This document shows positions 49,666-62,219 of a stretch of DNA of 64,000 nt, in pieces (the first letter of the stretch is position 1; each line of letters begins with the position of its first letter). The DNA comes from Branchiostoma floridae. Taxonomy: Eukaryota; Chordata; Leptocardii; Amphioxiformes; Branchiostomatidae. Both the position numbers and the translations under genes were made by a program. Under the pieces are notes generated by a model. The model was not told the origin of the DNA, searched no databases, and saw nothing but the letters and a program-made list of their open reading frames with translations. Where the stretch lies: positions 11,272,985 to 11,336,984 of the forward strand of contig NC_049990.1 in the NCBI RefSeq assembly GCF_000003815.2, in the 5' to 3' direction.

Positions 49666-50450
49666 ACACAACAAACGACGCCACTAGAGAAATATTTGGG
49701 TCCACAACATAAAAGTATGCCTGTGTTGTATATCGTATAACCTGGATGTTTACAGTTGACATCAAACCTCACAAATATATAATTTTGAAAAATTCTGTGT
49801 ACTTTGTGCATTTCATTGAACTGCCATTCTTACTATGTACACGTGGTTAATCTAAACTATTCCTACAGTTACCCTTATTCAATGAAGCCTGAACACGCAA
49901 ACATCTGTAACTTGATTCTCAATGAGAAAATTCAAACCTAATGCTCTTCGTACTAGATAAATTTCTGATCATACGACTATTGAAGAGCCAGTACCTAAAA
50001 CACACCAACAATCATGCACTATCTTGACATATGTTGGAAGCAAAAATGACTTATTTTTCTGTCGTATACATTTATAACAGAAGGAGGCGCAGAGTTTTTA
50101 GGTCGGAGGCCTTCAGTACTGAGAGATTCGCTATATAAACTACGTTTGGGATTACTCTGTTTGCCGTAAAGTATGTTACGGCCTCCATAGGGCAAAGGTT
50201 CCCGTCATACTGCGCAGTTCTGAGTATGACAAATACGGCAGCCATAATTGAGCGACCTGGAGGTCACGCGACAAATTGCGCACCAGAATACATGACTACG
50301 ATGTAAAACATCCCTCAGAATCAACATAAAGCGACAGATCGAGATATACTCGTGCAGCCGATGATATTTTTTGAATGGGTGACAGGGAAATGCAGCTTGA
50401 GTGTTGCCGAATGGTGTGGGCCAAGGGTAGGTCAAGTAATACTTTATACT

Positions 50451-50497
50451 TAGGTCGTTACTTGTAGTACAGGCGGACGTATTGAGTACAACATTAC
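50451..50497 (+). repeat. 47-bp dispersed repeat, second copy at 47578-47626
   Basis: 'aggtcgttacttgtagtac', 'ggcggacgtattgagtacaa' and 'catt' occur nearly identically at both places in the same orientation, 2.9 kb apart, without flanking similarity. Confidence 0.7.
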
Positions 50498-53334
50498 TAT
50501 TTTCTATTTCTAATTTTATTTTCCTTTATCGACAACATTTACAAATAATTTTACATAACATAAAGTGAACCATCCAAATCATAAAGCTCGACCAAACCTA
50601 ATACAGAGGAGATGTAACTATAGCTATAGGGTTAAGGATAAATCAAACAGAGAATGATGTATCAGTGTTAGATAATCTTCCCCACTTTCCTTGGTGATTC
50701 GCCATCTTCCCTCTCCAGCTAGCAATTTGACATTTAACCTTTCGATTAAAGTAGTTAATAAATGATTTAAAATAAACACTTTTGGATTCTCTGCAGCTAT
50801 AGATGTAAATTTGGGCCAATAACACAATAGGATTGCCAATTGCAGAGGTCCTTCGATTAAGATTACCAAAGATTATATTACAAGAAGTTATAATTAATGT
50901 TTAAAATGTTTTTAAAAAAAGGTTTTTACTTTTTCAACAAAATCAATTACTTAGGGTCAACTTAGACTGTTTCCTATCAACGACGTAGGTATATAATGTA
51001 GTACCCTAAGCTTTATGATATTTGTTAAAGGAGCGACCTTAAAATGTTGCAGAAGTGTTCCCATATGATCAAAGGGCACGAAGAGCTCACATACAATTTC
51101 TTGGTTTGACGTCATCAAGCGCATCCCTACCCCATCGGTACTAGCCTATGTGTCAACAACAATTTCTTAGTACCATATCATTATCGATTATGTGCACTTC
51201 CATCGATTCAGATATCAAAGGTGGGCTAGAATAGGAGCATTTGGATCAAATACTTGTATGTTATACGCAAGATGACATTTGTTCAAGTTACTGAGATAGG
51301 TTTTAGAAACGGACAGATGTTTCAGGTAGCATCCACTATCTTTCGTCAGCGACACTGGGCAAAACCTGTGCTTCAACCTGTGTTACTTCTAACAACAAAA
51401 AAACTAATGAAATTTCATATGCAAGTGAGGTAATAATTGATGTATAGATGTGAGGTGAATGCAATATTCATATAATTCAATAGGAAACAAAAATAAGACA
51501 TGGATGTGTATGTTATATAATTGACTTTTGCACATGACATAAAACATATTGCCACTAGATTATACAGTTAGATACTAATTAAATTACTAATGGTTGGTAT
51601 ATATAGCTTGAGTTGCAGGTATCAAACATGGCATCTTAAGCCTTTTATGAATGCGTTACTAGTTATTTCGCTACGTCTTTCGTTTAGCACAGTCTTAGTT
51701 TTATTGATTTATGGCTTTTACGCTCGTACTCCTGTCACTGATAATCATAAAAACTGAACAAAAAAAAACAGTTGGTTTTATACAGTATGATATAAAACCA
51801 AATGATGAAATATGCATCATCACCTTGAAGAATGACAAATGCGTAGAAGCCTCTAAACTGCACGGTCTATTTGCCAGTTAATTTCTTTCCTGTTGGTGCA
51901 ATAATGCGAAGTTATCCAGCTGGACCGTATAGGTTTGGGATTTTGGGATTCCTTGCAGTTAACAGAAGTGTGCGTTAATCCGTTGTGCAATCAACTGACT
52001 TCTACGTATTACCTTCCTTTGATGTGGACACTCACGTAACTTACTGAATTGACTAAAGGAAGAAACTTATAAATCACACCAAGTGGTGATTTCTTTTCAT
52101 TGTTTTATTATTCAAATAAGTAAAAAGCAAAACATTGATACTTAAGCATGTAAAAGTACACAACATTACAGAAAACTTACAACAGCTAAGCTTTAGAATA
52201 TATCCTGTAAACTTGTAGAGCACGTGGTTAGTGGTTAGATTTAACAGCAACTGCATAGAACCTTGAAGGAAATTGCACTCGGCAAGTGCCCCCTTCGTGC
52301 AGCTATAGATAACGAAGATGCAGAAAGTAAGGGTTCCTGACGTGTCCCAATTTCCTTGGTTTCCTTCTTAAGCATTCTCAGCACTCTTGACTCCAAGTAC
52401 CCGCACTTTAAGGTCGTATATATAGATAACACGGTGCGTTTCGTCTTCGAGGTCATCTTATCTCTCTCGACGTAATGTGATTTTGGAAGGCTGCCGTGAT
52501 ACATGTAGTATGATACATGTATAACAGTTATATGTGCTCCAATGGGACCTTTAATCTTCATTTCCAAACCGACTATTCCTAAAATAAAGAGAAGAGGCAA
52601 ATGGTAGTTGAAGATAATTGTTCATATATATTCATTACAATTATTTTCACAGCAAACCTTGGATGATAATTTTTCACACGATCATTGTAGCATTGTGTCT
52701 TTTAGAGCTTGATCATAGTATGTCACCAAATTTTCTTGCTTTACACTGTATTTTTTTTTACAAAAGGCAGGCATTAGCAAACAAGGCATGTGAGAAAATT
52801 AGATTGAAGGTACCACAGTAATGAAGTATAGTGCCGACCGCAATAAGATAAACAGGAAAAGACTCGTGAACGGATTCATTGATTTCTGCAAGGGCAGCTG
52901 GGAAATTCGCGTCAAAATCTAGTAACAGGTTGGGGAAAGTCCACGAATGTACTTATGGGACTGTAGGCACTTATTAGGAACCTGCATGAGATAGTCGTTG
53001 AATGTTCCTTTTTAAACGAAGAATCTGTGTTAAATTGTAAATTTTTGTTTCCCTTTTCCCGTGTCTCCCTCTCACGCACCATGTTACCCCCCCCTCTCTC
53101 TTTCTCTCTCTGTCCATGAGAGTGTGTATAAGATGCAATATCAAAATACGTCATCTTTGTTATATAGAGCTATCGTATTCTGTTCCTCTGACACAGACTT
53201 TATGGCTGAACTGCCCTTACGTAAATTGTATGCTAATTATCTCAATGAAAAAGGAGATATAGTTTAGGGTGTGTCTGTTAACGTTTTTCTGTCTGTCTGT
53301 CTGTCTGTCTAACTCTATCTGTCTGTGTGTTCAG

Positions 53335-53989
53335 GGGTGCCTAAGCATTTGCACGAACCCTATGAAATTCGTACGAATATTATGTGATACACACGAATCA
53401 CTATGCGAAAACGCACGAATATTATGAAATTCGCACGAATCACTATGCGAAATCGTACGAATTTTATGAAATTCGCACGAATCACTATGTGACACACACG
53501 AGCCTTATGTGATTTGCACGATCCTTATGCAAAAACGGCGGCCGGGAGGAGGCATGATTTTGAGCGTTTCTACCCGAGATATTTATATTTCAAGGCATGG
53601 AATGGACATTTACCGTCGTAAAGATGTATTTGATAGCCTGTGAGCTACTGTTTAGCTTCATTTCGGCGTGTTACATCGTATTTTCAGTCGCCGAAGCGGC
53701 GAAGTCGCCATCTTGAAAATCCCGCTCCGTTTGTCACGTGACCCCGCCAGTGGTTGCGCAATTTCGCATAAGGATCGTGCAAATCACATAAGGCTCGTGT
53801 GTGTCACATAGTGATTCGCGCGAATTTCATAAAATTCGTACGATTTCGNNNNNNNNNNNNNNNNNNNNNNNNNNNNNNNNNNNNNNNNNNNNNNNNNNNN
53901 NNNNNNNNNNNNNNNNNNNNNNNNNNNNNNNNNNNNNNNNNNNNNNNNCGTACGAATTTCATAATCATCGTGCAAATGCTTAGGCACCC
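53335..53989. mobile_element. Nested DNA element with GGGTGCCTAAGCATTTGCAC termini
   Basis: GGGTGCCTAAGCATTTGCAC and its exact inverse close the element. Inside each end, units of the type 'tatgaaattcgcacgaatca' alternate with 'ctatgcgaaa', giving long imperfect inverted arms. The centre holds 'cgccatcttga', 'tcacgtgac' and a GC-rich stretch. A 100-N gap hides part of the right arm. No coding potential; no clear target-site duplication. Confidence 0.85.
53849..53948. other. Assembly gap (100 N)
   Basis: A run of exactly 100 N inside the repetitive right arm of the 53335-53989 element; the size is probably arbitrary. Confidence 0.99.
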
Positions 53990-54337
53990 GCTGGTGTTTG
54001 TGTTTCTGAATATTGTAGTCAGCATAACTCAAGAGCATCTCTATGGATTGTTATTTGGCATGGGGGTAGGTGTTGGGAAGACGAAGGTCGTTGTCAATTT
54101 TGGGCCCCCCGGTATGTGACATTGGTACTGCAGCAGAAATTTCACTTTTTGCATCTTTCGACCTGGATGTGCTATGGTCTTGATTATTTGGTGGCAGAGA
54201 GCTTGTAATGTGAGGAATTAGTCGTGTATGCATGTTTGGGCCCCCTAGTTTGGTCATGCAATTAGCATGTAGCACGTATTATATAGGACACGGACACCTA
54301 GAGGACACTCCGGCACTACCTCAATCGCATATTCATA

Positions 54338-55154
54338 ATACCCCCTTCACAATAGGCGCGATTCGATCGGAAGACTAGTTTACGAACTCTGAATGACATT
54401 TTCGTGAGTAAGACGTACGGTGTTCTCACGATCATCTTGCGATTTTTACGGATCGCCGGCAGTTTTCAGGAGTCTTACGACGGTCGCGGTGCAGCGAAAC
54501 ATGTTCTTAACATATGCGACTAGTCGAAGGAAATCTCCAAAATCGCACAGCTCGTTACCGAGTCGCAGATTGTGCGTACAAATCGTGTGTACCTTGCAAG
54601 GGTATCGGTCAATAGTCTTGCGTCAATCCAACGATTGAAGACCGATAGGCGAGCAAAGACATAGTTATTAATCATCGAGCGCAAATCGGATGGCGAACGC
54701 CCGTCAGTTGGGCAACGTTCGGGCGACGTTCGCCCGACTTCCGTTTGTTTACAAATATTGAGTTTCTGGGAATGTGAGGGTAATTCTAACATTGTGGCCC
54801 CTGTGGCAGTATGTAGGCTGGCTTTGTGACACACTTTCTTTTCTTGCGTCATTTCTATTATGCCCGCGCATCCATTCATTGGTTAAAAAGATTCCGACAA
54901 CAAAATAAGCAACATTTATTGATCTCTTGCCTTTTTTGAGGAACGTTTTGTGTAAACTTGTACGCGTGCAAGAGGTCATGGGAGGTTTATTATCATAGAT
55001 TTATTCACCGTCGATCTCACGAGCCTCGCGTATATGTGAGGGGGACAGTTTTGAGGCGAAAAATACGCAAGACCATCTTAAGATCTTAAAATCAGCCGAC
55101 CTTCCTGCGATCGCGAAGAACGTCCGAAGATCGTACATAATGTGAAGGGGGTAT
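54338..55154. mobile_element. 817-bp non-autonomous DNA element with ATACCCCCTTCACA ends
   Basis: The left end ATACCCCCTTCACAATAGGC and the inverted right end ATACCCCCTTCACATTATG match for 14 bp, then diverge into related words (gcgatt-cgatcggaag versus gcgatcgcagg). The interior has palindromic 'cgggcgacgttcgcccg'. Open frames inside show no transposase features. Confidence 0.75.
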
Positions 55155-55394
55155 AACCCTTCCAGAGGACGACTTTTACAACTGACAGCAGTTTCCCACA
55201 GGTCCAACCTGCTGATTAGAAATACTAGCGGCTTCCGTATAGCTGAATATCCTGACCTTTCGATTTCATTGGTTATCCTTGATAGGGGACTATCTTTCGT
55301 AAGTATTAACGTCATCTGTGCATAGCAACTAATGATCATGGGCACTACTTTATAGTTACATTAGGATCATGACAGCTTTAAGTTAATGTTTTAT

Positions 55395-55825
55395 TATCTC
55401 CATAAAAAAGATAGATATTCTTGTGTGTGTGTGTGTGTGTGTGCGTGTGTGTGTTAGTTTGTGTCTGTTTGTGCTTCCAGTTTTTTTTAGTCGGAATAGC
55501 TCAAGAACCTCTGGATATTTTGTCGCTTCAGGTCTATAAAGTTGCTGGGGGGGGGGGTTACGCCACTGCGACCACTCTTGCCCAAAGAGCTATCTACCAC
55601 TCAGAATCAAGGCCATAGCACTTCCTAAAATTGGCTAAAACGAGTTCTGCGGAAGAGAGCTGTCAGGCGTTTTCCCTGACCTCTACCCCCATACTAAGTA
55701 TCATAAAGATCCATCTTCTCAAGTTATGCTGTCCACAGACACACATAGACGCACAAACGACCTTCTTGGCTACGGTAATATGCAGTGGTCCATGATGACA
55801 GTCATCCATGGAGGTAATGAACAGA
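55395..55825 (+). repeat. Third copy of the 8.55-kb dispersed repeat family, more complete
   Basis: It starts 'attatctccataaaaaagat', carries a GT microsatellite and 'tagctcaagaacctctgga', and ends 'catccatggaggtaatgaac', whose inverse resembles the start. The ends are therefore inverted, which suggests a DNA element of about 430 bp. Confidence 0.6.
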
Positions 55826-56554
55826 TTTCGTTGTGTGTGTGTTTTTCCTGACAGTATGAGACGTTCCCCGGTGTGTCGGAGTAAATCTAGTCACCCTTCA
55901 TCCCATGGCTCTACTTTAAAGCCGTGACAGGTGCAGAACAACAATGTACTTAGCGATAAATGGGTACGGAGGGCTCCACGTACACAAGCAGTAATCCAAT
56001 CCGCAAAATTGAAATTGGTCTCCAAGGTACGTTGATATTCTCAGCACGCGTTGCACAGTAACTAGATCCGCGGGCTTAGGGAAGAAAACCTCGCTCAAAG
56101 GTTAAACGATTATTACGTGTTCGGGGTGCTACGATGTATGAATTTTCTGATCTTGTGGTTCTTTTGCATGCTTTGGGGGAATCAAACTGTACATAAAAGA
56201 CATTTACCTAAAACCTAGAAAAACCACATGGAAAGACTGCACAAAATACTTTTTTCTAGAAAACCCATGGAAAGACTTCATAAAAGACATTTTCCTAGAA
56301 AACTAGAAAACCTATGAAAAGACTGCATAAAAGACATTTTGCTAGAAAACTACAGATCGTGTACCCAGGCCAAGACTAGTATACTCATTTTCCTAGAAAA
56401 CTAGAGAACCCAGACCGAGACTAATGTACTGTAAACACGATCCAAATTTAAAGGGGAAAATCCAATTTGTTCCCTTTTTTCGTCTCGAATTTTCAAACCT
56501 CAAGGTACCCAAATGTTGAAAGTGAAGCTGCTGAGTATGCTATTATAAAGTGCC

Positions 56555-57045
56555 ATCAGCGTGGCTAAAAGCCGCCGATGGTCATCAGCGCGGCTAAAAT
56601 CCGCCGGTCACAGGTCGGTTAAAAGCCGCCGGTGCCTTCAGTGCGGCTAAAATCCGCCCGACATAGCGCGGTTAAAAGCCACCGGTGCCTTCAGCGCGGC
56701 TAAAAGCCGCCGGTGCCTTCAGCGCGGTTAATTAAATAAAAGCCGCCGGTGCCTTCAGCGCGGTTAAAAGCCGCCGGTGCCTTCAGCGCGGCTAAAAGCC
56801 GCCGGTGCCTTCAGCGCGGTTAAAAGCCGCCGGTGCCTTCAGCGCGGTTAAAAGCTACCGGTGCCTTCAGCGCGGCTAAAGGCCGCCGCTGCCTTCAGCG
56901 CGCCGTCGGTCGCAGCTAGCGCGGCTAAAAGACGCCAGCTGCAGCGCGGCTAAAAGCCGCCAGCTGCAGCGCGGTTAAAAGCCGCCGTATCACAGCGCAG
57001 CGCGGCCAACAGCCTTATAACGTCGTCGCGGCTAAAAGCCTCGTG
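56555..57045. repeat. GC-rich minisatellite of ~28-bp units with self-complementary core
   Basis: About 18 units of the form GCGCGGYTAAAAGCCGCC followed by 'ggtgccttca'. The core GCGGCTAAAAGCCGC is a hairpin (arms GCGGCT/AGCCGC). Variation is highest at both ends; one central unit has a 9-bp insertion ('ttaattaaataaaagcc'). Confidence 0.92.
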
Positions 57046-57573
57046 CCACCAGAACGGCTAAACGTTAATAACGGCCCTGTTCCTAGGAGCGATTCTCTAT
57101 AAAAGAATGAGATGATTCAATAACGTGTTCTCACAAAATTCAGCGGTCCTATCAAAGTTTTTAGTTTTGTATTCAACTGATATGCTACAATGAATGTCAA
57201 CATTGACAGTATTGCTATTAATTACGACATTAATAGCATCATGAAAAGCGTCACACTACACTGAAGAAGTCAATGTTGTACTTTCTTGGACACTGGACAC
57301 GCGTATGTAGAAAGTTATATTTCCCGCAAGGAGATTTAGACATCCAAATAGAAATGCAATTTTGGAAAACCTTCCTCCTGAGAACCGGATGTAGGTCTTT
57401 CCTAATTGTGTTACCCCACATTTTGACAACACAGGTGTACTTGAAAAAAGACATAGGAATATCATTATTACCACACACCATAGTCTTGTTTCAGTCTGTT
57501 ACGTCAAGCAACCGAATTATTTTATGCTCCAATCACCAATCCAGGCAAGACATTTCGTAGTGGAATAAGTACA

Positions 57574-57966
57574 TCATTAAATCCCATGGCCTGTTTCATG
57601 GCGTTCCAGGCCCTCTCTATCTCTGCTACTAGCCTCTACCAGGCTCCGCGGATCGGTGACCTAATTGTAGAAAGTGGACAAATAGAGTCTATAGTACACT
57701 AGGGGAGTCAGCCGGCCAGTGGAGTACGTGTCTTATCTTGTGACAGATGTACAGCGACGATCTCCTCATACTTGGCAGTGTATTCTTCGAGAGGCTTGTT
57801 CTCAATCGACTCCCTCACATACACCCCGTCGTTGTTTGGCACGGAGTTTCAGGCGCTGTTTGTCCTGGTAGGTGGTGATGACCTTCACAAACTAGGGTAC
57901 CATCTCTTGACCATCGTTGGACCCTGCCGGGACGACCGCGAAGTCGTCTGTCTTGTACAAGGGGTC
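57574..57966 (-). pseudogene. Broken coding-like segment, family not recognised
   Basis: On the minus strand an acceptor-like 'tttacag' precedes 57966 and the frame reads DPLYKTDDFAVVPAGSNDG then QEMVP, hits a TAG, and continues in the same frame FVKVITTYQDKQRLKLRAKQ. After a one-base shift it becomes VYVRESIENKPLEEYTAKYE. A second segment (57574-57662) reads VAEIERAWNAMKQAMG only after another shift. The composition looks like real protein, but the stop and shifts argue for a pseudogene or sequencing errors. I do not recognise the family. Confidence 0.45.
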
Positions 57967-57989
57967 CTGTAAACAAAGTGTTAAAGGGC

Positions 57990-60900
57990 TATTAGGAAGA
58001 TGGAATGGCATTTGTGTCATGTGTTGGGCGACAGTCAAGAATAGAACATCTCTACAAAATAGATAGGAAATTCATGTGATTGAAAAAAAAATGTTGGATG
58101 TATTTGGTCTCTTCAGGTGATCAATCAGCGTGTAACAGATATGAACCACTATTCTCTTAGGAAAGGTTGGGTCCTAGTGATTAGTAGTGGCAGGAAATCT
58201 CGGCCATTATAAATCCCAGCTAACCAACCTCTGCTTTGAGAATATGTACCGCCTATTTTTTGTGGTAGCGTGTCTGTTGTGGTTGGTAACAAGCGTTTTA
58301 GGAATTGCCGACAGGGTCGGAAGGAGGTGTTGATTGATAGGTTGGAGAAACAGCCACTCTACTATACTAATACGTCCCCGAATGGTCGGTGTCTTTTTCT
58401 TGACATTTCAAGTTATACTTAGGTTTAAAGCTGATTTTACAATTTAGCACCTCCTGATGCACGCAGTTATAATGGGTTAGTATGCTAAAGGTCGCTACAC
58501 TTTCGGCCGATACCATGTCACCGACCGGTCTGTGGCGTATCCGTCTAACTAAAGCGTATTGTATGTAATCTTAACTTTTCGCGGGACGACAAGGCTTTTT
58601 ATAAAGTCTTTAAATGTCCATTAGCGTCTTGAATTCACACAGAAAGGGACACACGTCTCGGCGTGTGTAACGGCCATTAACAGCAGATTATCACCTAATT
58701 AAATTGATTGTAAAGTATGTGTGGATTAACATCCAGATGGCCGGTCCTGTCCCCGTTGTGTGGGGCACTGTAAACCCTTCAAATTGGTCTGTTGTATCAA
58801 AAGCTCCTTGGTTGTATAGATGATATTTTTCGGGATACAAATTAAACCTACTTTTGGCTAATTTACCTCATCTGTCTTTTCTTCTTCTTATCCCGACTAT
58901 TGTTTACGAGAAAGTGTGACGGACGTCGGCTATGCAAGGACAATCATACAAAACGTTGTACATCACACACATAGGAGATACAAAAAGTTTGAAGACTATC
59001 CCATCTTGGGATACAGACGTTGAAAGTAGGTCAAAGTAAAATCATGGTAGCACCGAACCTTTTGTATGACTAACATTCTGAGAGTCGAGACTCATAGGAT
59101 ACAGAGTTTTGGGCACTTTTTAAGGAACACTATGCTATCTAGAGAGACTATTTTATACATGGACGGATTACTACAGAATGACCCACATATAATAAAGAAA
59201 CGCGTTGGCTGGCAGTTTTGCTGAGGCTTTGTGCGCTCAAATTTCGTCTACTTAAAGTAATCATGAAATGTCAAAGTATCATATTGATAACAGGAACAAC
59301 CGGTACCTGTTCCTCCTGTCAGTATCCCACCCCACCTCCCCTGTGCACAAGTGGAAGGATCATCAGGGATATATTCAAGATTCGATCGCTGCAATTCTCG
59401 TCCTGCGTGCAGCCTTCAACTCATTGTAAATTTGACAACACAAACTTGTTTCAAGAATAACTATCTATTCTCTAAGGAATCATGCTCTTGGAATGTACCC
59501 GCGATAGTACATGCAATAGGTATGCACCTTGCACGGCAGCAAAAAGATGTTAGCAAATTGAGTTGGGAAAATGCAGTTTATTTATTGTAAGTTATTTTAA
59601 TCTATCAGTTCTGTTTCCGTTTTTGTTTAAAAAGATTTTCTGTTATATATGGTTTTATATGGCAATGGCATTCTGGAACTGGAGTGTTTGCCTGTGTGTG
59701 TGTGTGTGGAGACAGGGCCTGTATAGGCTCAGATATTGTGTTCAGAAACTTGCGGTGTTTTACCACAACAGGAACACCTGAAACACGTGCTTATCATTTC
59801 CAAAGCTCAATGTACGTTTCAACCGAAAGGTTTATAGGGTTTTATATAGTTGGACACCGTTTGCCCTTGGATAATGACTCCCCCCTCCATTATCTGCTTG
59901 GACATAACGAAAGCACTGGCGATTAGTTCCTGTGACACCGGCCCCCCGCTCCCGCTGAGATGTAGACATGCATCACTGCATTTGCCCCGGGTTTGAGGAT
60001 AGGGTCACATTACCGCTCGCCCTCCAAACCTTTTGTTGTTACTCAACTACGGTTGTCAAAGAGAGTGGGAACAAGGACAGTGGGACAGTGGGGAAAGCGG
60101 TATACGATAAGAAAGTCACATTTTTTTCGCAACAATCTCTACTTGGAGATTGAGAGTGATACATTGGCTCTACCCTGGGAGCCAGACAGGACCGGGTAGC
60201 TAGCGAGGTTTGTTAGCAAGTTTTGTTCGGGGAGCCAAGGCAGTCAGCCCGACAATCTCACATTAGCACTCCGGGGGAGTTTAAGCCCGAAGGAGTTATC
60301 GCTGAAGGGTAGGTCCTAGCTGCCCGATCCCGGATGGCCTCCGGGGTACATTGGCTCTATTGAAAAACAATGACTTACATGTAACTCGTGTGACAAGGTG
60401 AATTTTGCTGCAGACGAAAGCAGCTACTCTCCATGTAGATGTTGTTGGAGGAAACGTGTGACTTTCTTATCTAGTTATTATATGCCGCGTTTTTTGTTCG
60501 CATTCCTTCAGTTTTCCCCGATGGCCGACAACATCTGCTCGGCTGATTTACGGTTTGCAAAATTGTCATCATTATCTGTCGACGACGGGGTTATACCGCC
60601 CCTCACGGGGTGACATACCCTTCTGTAAGCTGAACACAAGAAGTGGACTACCGTTCGGGTGAATAATGGTACGGTAGGATAAAACCCGGGCCTTTAGGTC
60701 CTAAACTAAATAAACATGCTGTCGATTATGCCACACGATCCTATGCAAAAGATATTTATAAAATGAATAATATCACAGTATGTCCCCTGAGACACTACTG
60801 TCTACTATTTTGTTACATGTTATAGCTAATTACGTTAGCTAATTGCTTTATGTTTTGTAAAGTTTTCTTCATGTTCACTGACACGCCTAAAGGCACGTCA

Positions 60901-61370
60901 AAAACACGCCGAACCTCTGCTCGGAGAATACCTAACCTATCAACACCAACCGTTTCGACGGATCATTGATGTCGGTGGGAATGCAAGCCGAAACACATAC
61001 CATATGTAGATCGTAATCTTCACCAGCTTGAGACAGGAATACAGGAGGCTGATCACAACGTTACCGACCATCCCACATGCTCGGCCTTGCATTGACTCTA
61101 ACTGAGTCTAAGCAGATGTAAGAATCCGTCAAATTATAACTTATTGGTGTTTAAGTCACGTTACGTTGTTTTTTAATCTTGTTTTGTTTTTGGCTTCTGA
61201 TGTAGAAGAAGACGAATCGTTAAGATACAAGAGTACGAAATTGATTTTGAGCTAGATTTTGCGAACGGCGAAAGTATTTAAAGCACAAAGAGGATATGCT
61301 GTAGCGGGATCAAGAACTCCACGAAATCATCTTTCGGAAGTGACGTAAAACGGGGGTCCCGTGTTCGAGG
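57990..61370. other. No gene recognised
   Basis: Non-repetitive sequence with scattered short open frames (up to about 80 codons) and no recognisable domain. Isolated 'cctctgctttgagaat' / 'cctctgctcggagaat' words near 58.23 and 60.92 kb look like termini of the foldback family seen at 61.4 and 62.1 kb. Confidence 0.5.
60625..60735 (-). repeat. Possible SINE-related fragment
   Basis: 'ataaaacccgggcctttagg' followed by 'tgtcgattatgccaca' is consistent with the B-box to A-box region of the SINE family on the minus strand, but the match is weaker than at 45.5 or 49.6 kb. Confidence 0.35.
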
Positions 61371-61374
61371 AGAT

Positions 61375-61580
61375 ACTCTCAAAGCAGAGGTTAATAGGCT
61401 CCAGCTGTTTTTTTAAACGTTTTTTAGTCGTTTTTATCGGGCTTTCTATTTTGTATTGTATCTCGCATTGTCAAATCCTAACTTAGGTTTTGACAGTAGA
61501 GTTTTGACAGTACAAGATACAATAAAAAATAGAAAGTTTGAGCCGGAACAGCCGGAGCCCTAACCTCTGTTTGAAGATTA
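61375..61580. mobile_element. Foldback element with 'actctcaaagcagaggtta' end
   Basis: Left 'gcagaggttaataggctcca' and right 'ggagccctaacctctg' are inverted, as are the inner 'ctttctattttgtattgtat' and 'atacaataaaaaatagaaag'. The same inner words occur in IQCG introns at 18.2 and 18.9 kb. Confidence 0.7.
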
Positions 61581-62063
61581 AGAGGAGGCGCCTCGAGCAC
61601 GTATCAGCCTCATTACTCACACTTTGCGAACCTACTGGCTGCAAGTAATACACCAGATTAATTATGGGCCAGAATGCTTACATCTGCTTGGACTGATTTG
61701 CTGATGTAAGGATGCCCCATTGGCAAAGTTTATCATCTGTTTTTACAAGACTCAGCTCCATTTTTAATTAAAGGGTTGACAACGCTTTGGAGAGGGAGAA
61801 AGCAGACAAATTAAAACAACTCCGAGAGATCCGAGTCCTTACATATGTTACATACTGGCCGAGCAGATGTGGTGGGAGAGGCTCAGAGGAAACCACGTAC
61901 ACGGTGTGTTGAATGATATTTCCCTCCCAGGCTAGACACTCCTACACATACATACATCCTTGTACTTGGAGATTACAGTTGGCTGGGTGAGCTCGCCCAC
62001 TGAAAGATTCTACCCCGCCAGGCTAATATGCTATTTCGTATCCATTCATTTACTAGGAAAGCT

Positions 62064-62152
62064 ACTCTCCAAGCAGAAGTTGAGTCGCGTGGATATAGTA
62101 GTATTTTTTTCCGACTACTATATCTACGCGACTCAACCTCTGCTTGGAGAGT
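62064..62152. mobile_element. Near-perfect 39-bp-arm hairpin element
   Basis: Arms start ACTCTCCAAGCAGARGTTGA and run to 'gatatagtagt', with two mismatches in 39 bp and an 11-base loop. Its terminus is that of the 61.4-kb element, so it is probably a minimal form of the same family. Confidence 0.85.
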
Positions 62153-62219
62153 ATAGGGAAGCTACTTCACTGGGCCCAGCAAATATAGTAACCCAGCATC
62201 CAGTATACTGCAAAGCTTT

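Larger units (their letters stand above)
49381..53280. other. Region upstream of the visible SLC35F exons; no gene recognised
   Basis: AT-rich sequence, probably a long intron or 5' flank of the SLC35F gene. It contains the SINE copy at 49.5 kb and a 47-bp repeat unit (50451-50497) also found at 47578-47626. Pyrimidine-rich and CTGT microsatellite patches lie at 53.08 and 53.29 kb. Short ORFs show no recognisable domain. Confidence 0.55.
53280..54190 (+). repeat. Dispersed repeat (8.55-kb family) split by a nested element
   Basis: The CTGT-rich part and 'gtctgtgtgttcag' lie left of the 53335-53989 element. 'gtttctgaatattgtagtca', 'gcataactcaagagc', 'ggtactgcagcag' and 'gctatggtcttgatt' lie right of it. 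Together they follow the order of the 8546-8815 copy. Confidence 0.7.
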
